Source of the DNA: Nocardia albiluteola
Lineage (GTDB): Bacteria; Actinomycetota; Actinomycetes; Mycobacteriales; Mycobacteriaceae
DNA length: 64,000 nucleotides
NCBI RefSeq assembly: GCF_018860155.1
Contig: NZ_JAHKNI010000007.1
Span: 62,001 to 126,000 of the forward strand
Direction of reading: 5' to 3'
Below the pieces are notes generated by a model. It ran no database searches. It saw only the letters and a list, made by a program, of their open reading frames with translations, and had not been told where the DNA came from. A program made the position numbers and the translations under genes. Of this stretch, positions 16,711-24,453 are shown piece by piece (the stretch's first letter is position 1; every line of letters begins with the position of its first letter).

Positions 16711-16812
16711 GTGTTCACCCACCCCACCGGCTCCGCAAGCTCCGCCGGCTTACCATCCCCGAGGTTGACCCACCCCACCGGCTCCGCAAGCTCCGCCGGC
16801 TTACCGTCCCCG
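16711..16812 (+). repeat. dispersed 45-bp repeat, two near-identical tandem copies (locus 2)
   Basis: Two 45-bp units (16717-16761 and 16768-16812) differ at only one position and are each preceded by a 6-bp spacer (GTGTTC, AGGTTG). The core reads ACCCACCCCACCGGCTCC, then GCAAGCTCCGCCGGC, and ends CCCCG. The total of 102 bp is in frame with the following gene. A good Shine-Dalgarno sequence, GAGGAGAG (16698-16705), stands before the repeat, while nothing similar stands between the repeat and the ATG at 16813. This suggests the element entered between the ribosome binding site and the start codon. The same repeat lies upstream of plsC (2833-2932). Confidence 0.75.
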
Positions 16813-17577
16813 ATGGTCGTGTTGCGCAATCTCGTTCGGATAGCCGGTGCGGTGACCGTCTCCGCGGCGCTGACCTGCGCGGGCGCCTCCACCGTGGTGG
16901 CCGCGCCACCACCTGCCCCCGCGGTGGACCCCGTCGCGGCCGGTTCGGATCCCTCGGCACTGGCGGCCGGTGCGCTCGCGGCGCTGGCCGCGGGCTGGCG
17001 CACCGACGCGGCCCAGAGCGATGCGCTGGACGCCTACCAGCGCGCGGTCGACGGGCTGCAGCGCTTCGGCATCGAGCCGTTCCTGTATCCGTCGGCGGCG
17101 GCGTTCTGTCGGCAGGGCACCACGATGGGCCTGGTTCCGGCGATCGCCGGTGCGGTACCGGGGCCGTGGCCCAAGACGACGGTGCAGGTACCCGGAGTCG
17201 ATCTGTCCGCGGTGAAATCGGGACAGACCATGTTCGCGTTCGTGCCCTACGGTGTCGGGCCCGACGGCGCAGACACCTCCGGCATGCAGGTGCTGTGGTT
17301 CAACGCCGCCACCGGCCGCGGCGGCCTGGCGCCCATGGGCACGCTGACGCAGGTCGCCACGGCGATGGTGCCCGCTCAGGTGCCCGAGGAGATGCGCCCG
17401 CTCGCGCGGGAGGCCATCCAGAATTTCCTGGTCGCGTCGCTGCCCCTGGGCGGCGTGCGCGCGGTGCCGGTGGACACCGGCTCCGGCACGGTCCTGGCGG
17501 CCGTGTTCGGCACCGTCCGCAACGGTAACCGCGACTGCTTCTTCCTGCCGACGGTCGGCGTCACCGAGGTGCGTTGA
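16813..17577 (+). CDS. secreted conserved hypothetical protein
   Basis: A 254-residue exported protein. The first ~30 residues are a signal peptide: RNLVRIAGAVTVSAALTCAGA followed by an AXA-type cut near VVAAPPP. The mature part has a Pro/Ala-rich start, two conserved-looking Cys (AFCRQG and NRDCFF) that may form a disulfide, and no catalytic motif. This matches the look of secreted Corynebacteriales proteins of unknown role. The ATG at 16813 fits the signal peptide. The GTG at 16711 has a better ribosome binding site but would add 34 repeat-encoded residues before the signal. The 3' end overlaps the glycosyltransferase on the other strand by 17 bp. Confidence 0.75.
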   Translation: MVVLRNLVRIAGAVTVSAALTCAGASTVVAAPPPAPAVDPVAAGSDPSALAAGALAALAAGWRTDAAQSDALDAYQRAVDGLQRFGIEPFLYPSAAAFCRQGTTMGLVPAIAGAVPGPWPKTTVQVPGVDLSAVKSGQTMFAFVPYGVGPDGADTSGMQVLWFNAATGRGGLAPMGTLTQVATAMVPAQVPEEMRPLAREAIQNFLVASLPLGGVRAVPVDTGSGTVLAAVFGTVRNGNRDCFFLPTVGVTEVR

Positions 17578-18769
17578 GCGCGCTGCCGACCAGTTCGGCC
17601 CGCTCGGCGACGACGCGGCCCTTCCACGTGAGCTTCCCGGCCCGGTGCAGGCGGTGGGAGCGATACGACAGCCGCAGGTAGGCGGCGACGGAGACCGGAT
17701 GTGCCAGGGCCCCAAGCAGGTCCGCCCGTTCGAGGCCGCCGCCGGACTCGAGGGAGCGGGCGGCGAGTCGTCCCGCGACGGCGCAGGCATATCCGGCCAG
17801 GCCGATGCGGCGCAGGCGGCCGCGACCGGCCACGGCGGCCAGCGGGGGCGCCCAGTAGGCGAGCGCGGCCACCGCGCCCACCGCGACGCTGCCGGTCACC
17901 GATCCGTAGGCCGACCACAGCCAGCGGGTATAGCCGGCGTCGAGTTCGGTTGCGCCCCGGTACATCCGGGTGTTCGCGATGCGTCCCGCGGCGACCACCT
18001 CGGTGCGCTGCCCGGCCCGGCGCAGTGCCCGCGCGAGGGCCAGATCCTCGGTGATCCGCGTGGCGACGGCGGCATGCCCGCCCACCGCGTGGTACGCCGC
18101 CGCGTCGAAGACCAGGAACTGCCCGCAGGAAACGGCCGTCGAGGGGCGCAGGCTGCGCCCGGCCAGCGGCATCGGCAGGGTCGAGGCCCACGACCAGCAC
18201 AGCAGTGGTTGCACCAGCGCCTCGGCGGTCGATTCAGCCCGCTGGCGCGGCCATGGGGACACCAATCCCGCACCGGTGCGCCGCAATTCGCCGACCGCGG
18301 CGGCGATCGCGCCCGCGCCGATCCGGACGTCGGCGTCGAGGAATATCAGCACCCCGGCCGGGGCGGCGCCGGAATCCGCACCGGCCCCGGCGATCTCGGC
18401 CAGCCGGGCGCAGGCGGCGGTTTTGCCGGTCCACCCCGGTTCCGGCTCCCCCTCCGCGGCGATCACGGTGAATCGCTCGTCGTCCGCGGCCGCCGTGCGG
18501 GCGGCGGCGTAGGTGTCGTCCTCGGACCGGTCGTCCAGCACGAGCACGCGCATCCGCGAAATCCCGTGCTGCCGACGCAGATCCGCGATCAAGCCCGGTA
18601 AGCGCCCGGCCTCGTTGCGCGCCGGGATGCAGACCGTCACCGGTTCGATGACCGGCGGCCCCACGACGCCGAGTTGCCGCACGCCGAGCCGATTCACCGC
18701 GGCCAGCGCGCACCCGCCCGCCGCGATCGCCGTCCCGGTGGAAACGAGCCGCGCCAGTGTGGTTCTCAT
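17561..18769 (-). CDS. GT2-family glycosyltransferase, probably carotenoid-modifying
   Basis: A 402-residue membrane-bound family 2 glycosyltransferase. The GT-A domain starts VTVCIPARNEAGRLPGL, has the metal-binding FLDADVR, then the acceptor-side stretch GGHAAVATRITEDLALAR. An N-terminal TM helix and several C-terminal hydrophobic segments anchor it. It resembles carotenoid glycosyltransferases of the CruC/CruG/CrtQ type. The surrounding carotenoid genes support sugar addition to a hydroxylated carotenoid. A role in another envelope glycolipid remains possible. Confidence 0.75.
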   Translation of the reverse strand: MRTTLARLVSTGTAIAAGGCALAAVNRLGVRQLGVVGPPVIEPVTVCIPARNEAGRLPGLIADLRRQHGISRMRVLVLDDRSEDDTYAAARTAAADDERFTVIAAEGEPEPGWTGKTAACARLAEIAGAGADSGAAPAGVLIFLDADVRIGAGAIAAAVGELRRTGAGLVSPWPRQRAESTAEALVQPLLCWSWASTLPMPLAGRSLRPSTAVSCGQFLVFDAAAYHAVGGHAAVATRITEDLALARALRRAGQRTEVVAAGRIANTRMYRGATELDAGYTRWLWSAYGSVTGSVAVGAVAALAYWAPPLAAVAGRGRLRRIGLAGYACAVAGRLAARSLESGGGLERADLLGALAHPVSVAAYLRLSYRSHRLHRAGKLTWKGRVVAERAELVGSALNAPR

Positions 18770-18932
18770 GCGTCGTCCATCCTCGCGTTCGATCCTTCCT
18801 CACATCGGTCGAATCGCACAGTGCACCATCGCGTGCCGGTATGTCACATCCGGTGACATTCATGCACAGAATCCGGCGTCGTGCCAGTGCTTCCGGAACC
18901 CGGCCGCCGGGGAGGCCGTCCGCGCGGGCGGG

Positions 18933-19649
18933 TCAGACCTTCTCGCGGGTGAGGTAGCGCGGGGCGGGGTTGCGGGCCATATAGGCGACGACGGCGACCA
19001 GGGCGGCGACGGCGAGGGTGATGCCGCCGACGATCCCGGCCCAGCCCGCGAACGACCGCGTATTGGGATCGGCGTAGCTGACCTCGGCGTGCAGGGTGCT
19101 GACATCCCCGGCGGGCAGCTTCCACGACACCACCGAATCGCCCCCGCGGGTGCCGTTGGTGGTGGCCACCCGGGCCGGGAAGGCGACGGTGAACTGGATG
19201 TCCGAGCCCTGCGGCGGGACGGATTTCAGGTCGGCGCGGCCGGACAGCGTCACCAGATCGCCGGTCCGGACGAACTGCAGGTTGAACATCCCCTGGGTCT
19301 GGCTGGACAGGCCGCCCAGTTCACCCACCTCGCCGAAGGTGAGATCGTCGAAGTAGACCTGGCTGCCCAGGTAGCCGTCCTGGGCATAGGGTTCGACTCG
19401 CACCTTGGCGGTCAGGGTGGGGGGAACCTTGAGCTGAGGTCCCTTGTCCTTGGCATTGGCGGGCACGACCGCGACGACGATCCGCCCCGACACCCGGTCG
19501 TTCGACGACACACCCATCGAGACCTGCACCCGCAGACATCCCGCGAGCAGCGGCATGAGCAGGGCGATCAGCAGTACCGCCGACCAGGTACGGCGGCGGG
19601 CCGGTGTGTTCGTGATCGCGGGCATCGGTGATGTCGGACTCGGTTGCAC
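18933..19649 (-). CDS. lppM: lipoprotein LppM
   Basis: A 238-residue membrane-anchored protein matching Rv2171 (LppM), which in M. tuberculosis influences phagosome maturation. A lipobox (LLAGC) follows a hydrophobic signal at about residues 23-40. The extracellular domain includes a beta-rich region (VSSNDRVSGRIVVAVVP, QVYFDDLTFGEVGELGG). A C-terminal TM helix (IVGGITLAVAALVAVVAYMA) and a basic tail (NPAPRYLTREKV) close the protein, the same architecture as LppM. Start choice between GTG 19649 and ATG 19625 is uncertain; both keep the lipobox. Confidence 0.88.
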   Translation of the reverse strand: MQPSPTSPMPAITNTPARRRTWSAVLLIALLMPLLAGCLRVQVSMGVSSNDRVSGRIVVAVVPANAKDKGPQLKVPPTLTAKVRVEPYAQDGYLGSQVYFDDLTFGEVGELGGLSSQTQGMFNLQFVRTGDLVTLSGRADLKSVPPQGSDIQFTVAFPARVATTNGTRGGDSVVSWKLPAGDVSTLHAEVSYADPNTRSFAGWAGIVGGITLAVAALVAVVAYMARNPAPRYLTREKV

Positions 19650-19773
19650 GGCTCACATCGTGCCATGACACGCCGACCTCATCGGAACGCGACGGCTCGG
19701 TGTCGGCGCGGCGCGGGGCCGGGCCCCGTCGCGGCCCCAGGCAAAGGCACGATCCGCGCGGCCGCCGGGCGAC

Positions 19774-20550
19774 TCATCGGACCGATGGGCGCGCCGGACG
19801 CGCCGGCCGGATCAGGCTCAGCAGCAGCGGAAATCCCAGCAGGCCCATGCCCAGGAATCCGTACCCGGCCGAGGCGGGCATGCCCAGGAACACCGCATGG
19901 GCCAGGGCCGAGCCCAGCCAGGTCCACAGATAGACCGCCGCGGGTACCGCGAACGCGGCGGCGGGGCGGGCGGTGGCGCGGTCGAGCAGCTGCAACAGCG
20001 CGGCCATGAGCAGTGCGACGGCGAACCAGCCGAGATAGTTGGTGTACGGAATATGGCCGATGCCAGGCAGTCCGGGCCACGCCGAACACCAGGTCCACCG
20101 GCCCGCGGCGACCATCTGCGGATCCAGGAACAGATCCCAGCCGACCGCGCCCAGCGCCGTCATCGGAATCCGCAGGCGGGCACGGGGATACAGGCGTGCG
20201 GCCACCACCCACACCGGATAGAGCCCGCCGGTCCAGGCCAGCGGCACCAGCAGCGGCACGCTCGCGAGTTCGGGCCCCAGCCCGCCGTGTGCGTAGTGGT
20301 AGCAACCGAAGGGGAATCCCGTTGCGGTGCCCAGGATCTCGGCGGCCAGACCGAGACCCGAGACGATCACCAGGAATCCGGCGGCGTAGCGCGGTCCGCG
20401 TGTTGCCGCCGCGTGGGTGAGTGCGGTGAGCGCGGAAAGGACGACGACCGCGGCGGTCACTCGGTTCCGGCTCGCGCCGGAGGTCAGGGGATAGGCGATC
20501 TGGGTCAGGATCAGCAGCGCGGCGGCGAGCGCCGGAAGTCTGCGGATCAC
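19774..20550 (-). CDS. carotenoid biosynthesis membrane protein (CruF/DUF422-like hydratase)
   Basis: A 258-residue polytopic membrane protein of the DUF422 carotenoid synthesis family, which includes the 1',2'-hydratase CruF and the bisanhydrobacterioruberin hydratase. Recognisable pieces are GFPFGCYHYAHGGLGPEL, GWDLFLDPQMVAAGRW and GIGHIPYTNYLGWF, with about seven hydrophobic helices. The GTG start overlaps the previous stop (GTGA at 20547-20550), so it is coupled to the CrtO-like gene. A hydratase would create the hydroxyl that the nearby GT2 enzyme could glycosylate. Confidence 0.82.
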   Translation of the reverse strand: MIRRLPALAAALLILTQIAYPLTSGASRNRVTAAVVVLSALTALTHAAATRGPRYAAGFLVIVSGLGLAAEILGTATGFPFGCYHYAHGGLGPELASVPLLVPLAWTGGLYPVWVVAARLYPRARLRIPMTALGAVGWDLFLDPQMVAAGRWTWCSAWPGLPGIGHIPYTNYLGWFAVALLMAALLQLLDRATARPAAAFAVPAAVYLWTWLGSALAHAVFLGMPASAGYGFLGMGLLGFPLLLSLIRPARPARPSVR

Positions 20551-22145
20551 CGTCGACGCAGCCGGGGCCGCTTCAGGTCCCGCAGCACCAGCCGGGCCGC
20601 GCTGCGTCCGCTGGCCCCCGACACGCCACCGCCCGGGTGGGTCGAGGCGCCGGTCAGATACATCCCGGGCGCGCCGGGTACCCGCTGCCCGGACAGCTCC
20701 GGCAGCGGGCGCCAGAAGAACATCTGGTCCAGCGACATCTCCACGTGCATCACATTGCCGCCCAGCAGCCCGAGCTCGCGCTCCAGATCGGCGGGGGTCT
20801 GCACGAAACGGTTCAGCACGGTGTCCGCGAAACCCGGTGCGGCGGCGTCGAGTTCGGCGATGATGCGGTCGCCCTCGCGTTCGGCGTGTGCGGCCCAGTC
20901 GCTGCCGTCGGCCAGATGGCGAGGGTGCCACTGCGCCCACAGGGTGAGCTGATGCTGCCCGGGCGGCGCGATGGACGAGTCCAGTGCGCTGAAGCTCATC
21001 GCCAGCACCACCGGCCGGGGCGGCAGTTCCCCGGCCAGCGCGGCGCCGTGCGCCAGGCGCAGCTGCCTTCGGTCGGTCGCGAGAAGCTGCAGCCCGCGCG
21101 CGGATTCGTGCTCGGCGGCGCCCGGATAGCGGGGCAGCGCGCTGGTGGCCGCGCGCACCACCATGCCGATGCCGGGGCCGACCCGGATGCGCCGTCGCCA
21201 GTCGTCGAGCACGCCGGCGTCGAATCCGCCGCGCCCTAGCAGATCCAGGGTGGTCAGGATATGAGTGCCCGAGATGACGGTGTGTGCGAACAGGTTTCGC
21301 CCCGAAGCGGTCCGCACTCGCCAGCCCGCACCCTCGCGGCGCAGCTCAGTGACCGCGTCCCCGGACGACACCACCCCGCCGTCCGCGCGCAGCCGCGCCA
21401 CCAGAGCCGTTGTCAGCGCGCCGCTTCCGCCCACCGCCCGGCCGGGCGGCAACGTATGCATCAGCGCCGCGAATCCGGCCATCGGCGCGGTGCCCGGCTC
21501 GGACATCGGCGGGCCCGACTGCGCGCCGAACCAGGCCAGCGCCGCCTTGAGCCGTTCGTCGTCGAAATAGCTGTCCAGCAGCGCATCTCCGGACTGCAGG
21601 AACTCACGGGACAGCACGCTGCCAGCTGTGCTCGTGCGTACCCCCGCCCCACCGCCCCGATCGGGCCGCGCGTTCAGCCCCCAGAACGAGCGCAGCAGCC
21701 GTCCGGGGCCGGGCGGACCGGAGAAGGCCCGCATCACCCGCTGTGTGCGCGGCCCCCACGTCCGCACGAAGCGCCGGTAGGCGTCGGCGTCCCGGTTGCC
21801 GCAGGCCGTCGCTATCGAGGCGCAGGTACGGTCCAGGTCGCGGTGGAACACGAGCGGAGCCAGCTCGGTGCCGGGCGGGGCCGGCGCGAAACCCCACGGG
21901 TCGCAATCGATGTAGCGCAACCCGAACCGCTCCAGCTCGAGCTCCTCGACGATGCCGGTGTGCCGGATCATGATGTGTGCCGAGGATCCGCGGTCGACCA
22001 GATGCCCGGGGAAGCGCTCCACCGTGGAGACCGCGCCGCCCAGCACCTCGTCGCGCTCGAGCACCTCGACCGACTCGCCCGCGCGGGCCAGGTAGCACGC
22101 GGCGACCAGCGCGTTGTGGCCCGATCCGATGATCAGGACTGTCAC
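20547..22145 (-). CDS. CrtO-like FAD-dependent carotenoid ketolase/desaturase
   Basis: A 532-residue flavoprotein of the CrtI/CrtO family. The N-terminal FAD motif is LIIGSGHNALVAACYLARAG, and the C-terminal motif is MYLTGASTHPGGGVSGASGR. The segment GGNVMHVEMSLDQMFFWRP is typical of CrtO-type beta-carotene ketolases, as opposed to CrtI. A ketolase or a late desaturase acting on an acyclic or monocyclic carotenoid is likely. The GTG start overlaps the upstream GNAT stop and its own stop overlaps the CruF-like start. No lycopene cyclase is present in the window. Confidence 0.78.
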   Translation of the reverse strand: MTVLIIGSGHNALVAACYLARAGESVEVLERDEVLGGAVSTVERFPGHLVDRGSSAHIMIRHTGIVEELELERFGLRYIDCDPWGFAPAPPGTELAPLVFHRDLDRTCASIATACGNRDADAYRRFVRTWGPRTQRVMRAFSGPPGPGRLLRSFWGLNARPDRGGGAGVRTSTAGSVLSREFLQSGDALLDSYFDDERLKAALAWFGAQSGPPMSEPGTAPMAGFAALMHTLPPGRAVGGSGALTTALVARLRADGGVVSSGDAVTELRREGAGWRVRTASGRNLFAHTVISGTHILTTLDLLGRGGFDAGVLDDWRRRIRVGPGIGMVVRAATSALPRYPGAAEHESARGLQLLATDRRQLRLAHGAALAGELPPRPVVLAMSFSALDSSIAPPGQHQLTLWAQWHPRHLADGSDWAAHAEREGDRIIAELDAAAPGFADTVLNRFVQTPADLERELGLLGGNVMHVEMSLDQMFFWRPLPELSGQRVPGAPGMYLTGASTHPGGGVSGASGRSAARLVLRDLKRPRLRRR

Positions 22146-22792
22146 CGCACGCGTTCCTGCGGTGCGGTCACCTCGGGCGCCTCCAGCGGCAGCCGCCGCC
22201 CGAGCACCGCGAAGCGCCGCGTATCACCGGAGAACACGAAATGCCTTACCACGTCGGTGAATCCCTGCCGCCGATACAGCCGCCAGGCACGGTTGTCCTC
22301 GTAGTCGACCTCGGGCGTGGACAGCAGCGCGGCCCGCTCGGTCCGGTGGCGCAGCAGCCGCGTCAGCAGCAGCGCGCCCAGGCCCTGGCCCTGGGCGGTG
22401 GGGTGCACATGCAGCTCGGTCAGCTCGAAGTAGTCCGAGAGCAGTTCGCGTGCGGCGTGTTCGGCCCAGCCCGAGCGCCGCATGCCGCTGTGTACCTGCT
22501 GGTGCCACCACTGGTGCGGGGCGCCGTGGTAGCCGTAGGCGATGCCGACGATGGGGGCGCTGCGCAGGTCGAACTGCCCGTTGTCGTCGGGAACCACGGC
22601 GGCCACGGCCTGCCAGCCGGGCCGGGAGATGTGCTCGGTCCACATCGGTGCGCGATGGTGCTCGGTGCCGCGGGGGTAGTCCATCGCGGCGACGTAGACG
22701 GCCAGCGCGTCGTGCAATCGGGTGCGTAGGACGGGCGCGGTGAGGTCGACGACGACGGGGGCGGGGGTGGGGTGAAGTCTGACGGCGGTCAT
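22142..22792 (-). CDS. GNAT-family N-acetyltransferase (Rv2170-like)
   Basis: A 216-residue GNAT acetyltransferase at the place of Rv2170. The acetyl-CoA binding motif A is ELHVHPTAQGQGLGALLLTR with the Q/RxxGxG/A loop QGQGLG, followed by the motif B region NRAWRLYRRQGF. It is the first gene of a three-gene coupled operon with the CrtO-like and CruF-like genes (4-bp overlaps). The acceptor is unknown; the operon placement does not by itself prove a carotenoid substrate because the same gene lies beside lppM in organisms without these pigments. Confidence 0.85.
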   Translation of the reverse strand: MTAVRLHPTPAPVVVDLTAPVLRTRLHDALAVYVAAMDYPRGTEHHRAPMWTEHISRPGWQAVAAVVPDDNGQFDLRSAPIVGIAYGYHGAPHQWWHQQVHSGMRRSGWAEHAARELLSDYFELTELHVHPTAQGQGLGALLLTRLLRHRTERAALLSTPEVDYEDNRAWRLYRRQGFTDVVRHFVFSGDTRRFAVLGRRLPLEAPEVTAPQERVR

Positions 22793-22934
22793 ATCCGGTC
22801 GGCGCGGCTCTCGTTCTCACCTCGCGCTCGTCGCGAGCACGAGCGCGAAAGTTGTCGGTGGTCGTCTCTATATTCACACTCGATTGAAGCGTTCGAAAAC
22901 CTGTTCGGTTCGTGTGGTGGGTGCTGCACTCCCC

Positions 22935-23050
22935 GCACGTACGGGGTTGAGCCTGGAGGTGCCGCGATGGCTGGTCGGATCGAGCGTAATGTGCGCGCCG
23001 CGCGTACGGGGTCGAACTTGGAGGTGCCGTGATGGCCGGTCGGATGGACC
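22935..23050 (+). repeat. direct repeat of a translation start region
   Basis: Two ~48-bp copies, about 22936-22983 and 23001-23048, share CGTACGGGGT, TGGAGGTGCCG and ATGGC-GGTCGGAT with few mismatches. Each copy carries its own GGAGGTG Shine-Dalgarno sequence and ATG. The second copy starts the HEPN gene; the first starts a 21-codon ORF. It looks like a local 65-bp tandem duplication of the leader and first codons of the gene. Confidence 0.7.
22967..23032 (+). CDS. 21-residue leader ORF overlapping the HEPN gene start
   Basis: ATG at 22967 with GGAGGTG just upstream opens a 21-codon frame starting MAGRIE, nearly the same first residues as the HEPN gene (MAGRMD). Its TGA (23030-23032) shares one base with the ATG of that gene. 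Ribosomes loading on the first copy would finish exactly at the second start, allowing reinitiation. Whether the peptide itself matters is unknown. It arises from the local duplication. Confidence 0.4.
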   Translation: MAGRIERNVRAARTGSNLEVP

Positions 23051-23472
23051 ATCCAGGACATTCGGGGCGGGCGGGCGGTTTGCTGGACCGGGCCGACAGC
23101 CTGTTGCTGCAGGCCGCGGCCGAACCCGATCCACGCGAGCGGTTCCGCACCGCCTATCTCGCCGCGCTGCGCGGTGCCGGCGCGGTGCTGGCGCTCACCG
23201 GTGCGGACCGGGCGCCGCGGGCGCGCTCGCGCAACGCCTGGGTGCTGATGCAGCAGGCGGCGCCCGAGTTCGTGATGTGGTCGGACTACTTCAGCTCCCA
23301 CTCCGAGACACGCGCGGCGATCGAGGCCGGACTGGACCGGCCGATCGATGCGCGCCAGGCCGACGAGTTCGCCTCGCGCGTAGGGGCGTTCCTGCACGAC
23401 GTGGAGGATTCGATCAGCGCGGCGGCGCGGATGCGCCCGATCGCGGGGTGGCTCGCCGACGGCTCGGCGTGA
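23032..23472 (+). CDS. SAV_6107-type HEPN-domain protein
   Basis: A 146-residue all-helical protein resembling the SAV_6107 family of HEPN-domain proteins, common beside the dcw cluster in actinobacteria. Helical stretches run LLDRADSLLLQAAAEPDPRERFRTAY and the segment around SRNAWVLMQQAAPEFVMWSDYF. I do not see the Rx4-6H RNase motif of HEPN toxins, so a nuclease role is not supported. The start is the ATG at 23032, with GGAGGTG before it; the same start region is duplicated upstream. Confidence 0.75.
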   Translation: MAGRMDHPGHSGRAGGLLDRADSLLLQAAAEPDPRERFRTAYLAALRGAGAVLALTGADRAPRARSRNAWVLMQQAAPEFVMWSDYFSSHSETRAAIEAGLDRPIDARQADEFASRVGAFLHDVEDSISAAARMRPIAGWLADGSA

Positions 23473-23594
23473 ACATCGGCGAGTAGGTGGTACCGCGCTG
23501 ATCGAACTCGTATCATTGGTGGCAGGTAGCCGCCAAGGTCGGCTGTCTGTCGTCTACCCGGAGGCGACCACCACCTAGTGCCGGGGGAGGTACC

Positions 23595-24014
23595 GTGCCA
23601 CTCTCCGAGCACGAGCAGCGCATGCTCGAACAAATCGAGAGCGCGCTCTATGCTGAGGACCCCAAGTTCGCCTCGACCGTCCGAGGTGGGCGCCTACGTT
23701 CTGCTACGGGCAGACGCAGACTGCAATCGGCCGCCCTGTTCGTCCTCGGCCTGTGTCTACTTATCGCCGGTATCGCCCTGCCCGTGAAACCCGGTGGGTT
23801 CCCGATCATCAGCCTGCTCGGATTCATCGTGATGTTCGGTGCCGGCGTGCTGCTGCTGTTGGGTAGCTCGGGCGCGGCGGGCGCCGGTCGTCGCGGCGAG
23901 GATCCGCAGCAGGGTGGCACCGCCACCGGCCGCGGCAAGCAGCGCAAGGCGGGTGGCAGCTTCTCCGCCCGCATGGAGGACCGGTTCAGGCGCCGGTTCG
24001 AACAGGACAATTGA
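23595..24014 (+). CDS. DUF3040 membrane protein
   Basis: A 139-residue protein of the DUF3040 family, at the place of Rv2169c. The N-terminal motif PLSEHEQRMLEQIESALYAEDPKFA is the family signature. Two TM helices follow (AALFVLGLCLLIAGIALPV and SLLGFIVMFGAGVLLLLG), then a basic, disordered tail. GGGGGAGG precedes the GTG start. Function is unknown; it is regularly found just upstream of mraZ. The gene is followed by a strong terminator. Confidence 0.88.
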   Translation: MPLSEHEQRMLEQIESALYAEDPKFASTVRGGRLRSATGRRRLQSAALFVLGLCLLIAGIALPVKPGGFPIISLLGFIVMFGAGVLLLLGSSGAAGAGRRGEDPQQGGTATGRGKQRKAGGSFSARMEDRFRRRFEQDN

Positions 24015-24020
24015 CTCCGG

Positions 24021-24121
24021 CCCGGATCCGTATGACGGATCCGGGTTTTCGGTTCCACTCCTTTCGGGAGTGAGGCTGTGCCACGACACGCCGTACGTTG
24101 TGCGGCGTGTCGCTTTATTTT
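24021..24121 (+). terminator. three tandem hairpins, two with T-rich tails
   Basis: Hairpin 1 (24021-24045) has perfect 11-bp arms CCCGGATCCGT / ACGGATCCGGG, an ATG loop and a TTTT tail. Hairpin 2 (24056-24072) is CACTCC-TTTCG-GGAGTG. Hairpin 3 (24084-24112) has 10-bp arms CGACACGCCG / CGGCGTGTCG followed by CTTTATTTT. Hairpins 1 and 3 are classic intrinsic terminators, unusual in such a GC-rich genome. They close the DUF3040 transcript and insulate the division cluster. The rest of the 439-bp gap to mraZ (24122-24367) shows no gene. Confidence 0.85.
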
Positions 24122-24367
24122 CGGTGCCGCCCTGCGCTGCCCACCCCCTCCCGCCAGATCTCCCCACCTCTCCCCACCGGACCCCCCACTCGCACCCTAT
24201 GGGCCCACCTGCCCGGGTGCGATCTGCGGGTTTGCTGATCGTTTTCGGGTTCCCCGTCGCTTCCGGCTCGCGTGTCGCGGATCTCGGCAAAATCTCCCCA
24301 CCCCGGTGATAGCTGGTATGACCTGCGAAATCGGGCGCGCGGGGAGCGAGATCACCCTCGCTTTCGA

Positions 24368-24400
24368 TTGAAAGTGGGGGAAAGTGGGGTAATGTGGAGC
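24368..24400 (+). promoter_or_regulatory. mraZ promoter overlapped by MraZ-type direct repeats
   Basis: A -35-like TTGAAA (24368-24373) and a -10-like TAATGT (24390-24395) are 16 bp apart. Across them lie three direct repeats with a 10-bp period: GTGGGGG (24374), GTGGGGT (24384) and GTGGAGC (24394). MraZ in other bacteria binds TGGGN repeats at this spacing, so the dcw operon is probably autorepressed here. The promoter assignment is inference from motif and position. Confidence 0.7.
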
Positions 24401-24453
24401 GCGCACCAGCGGAGGCCTACCAGACGAGGTGATCACACGGGAGGTGTCGGGGA

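Noticed and set aside
16711..16812. N-terminal extension of the secreted protein starting at GTG 16711
   Set aside because: The extra 34 residues are two copies of a dispersed repeat and would precede a normal signal peptide. The ATG at 16813 is preferred, although the upstream ribosome binding site is better.
23486..23500. GGTGGTACCGCG, a T-box-like antiterminator motif, between the HEPN and DUF3040 genes
   Set aside because: No specifier stem, no aminoacyl-tRNA synthetase or amino acid gene downstream, and the motif lies directly after the HEPN stop. It is probably chance similarity.
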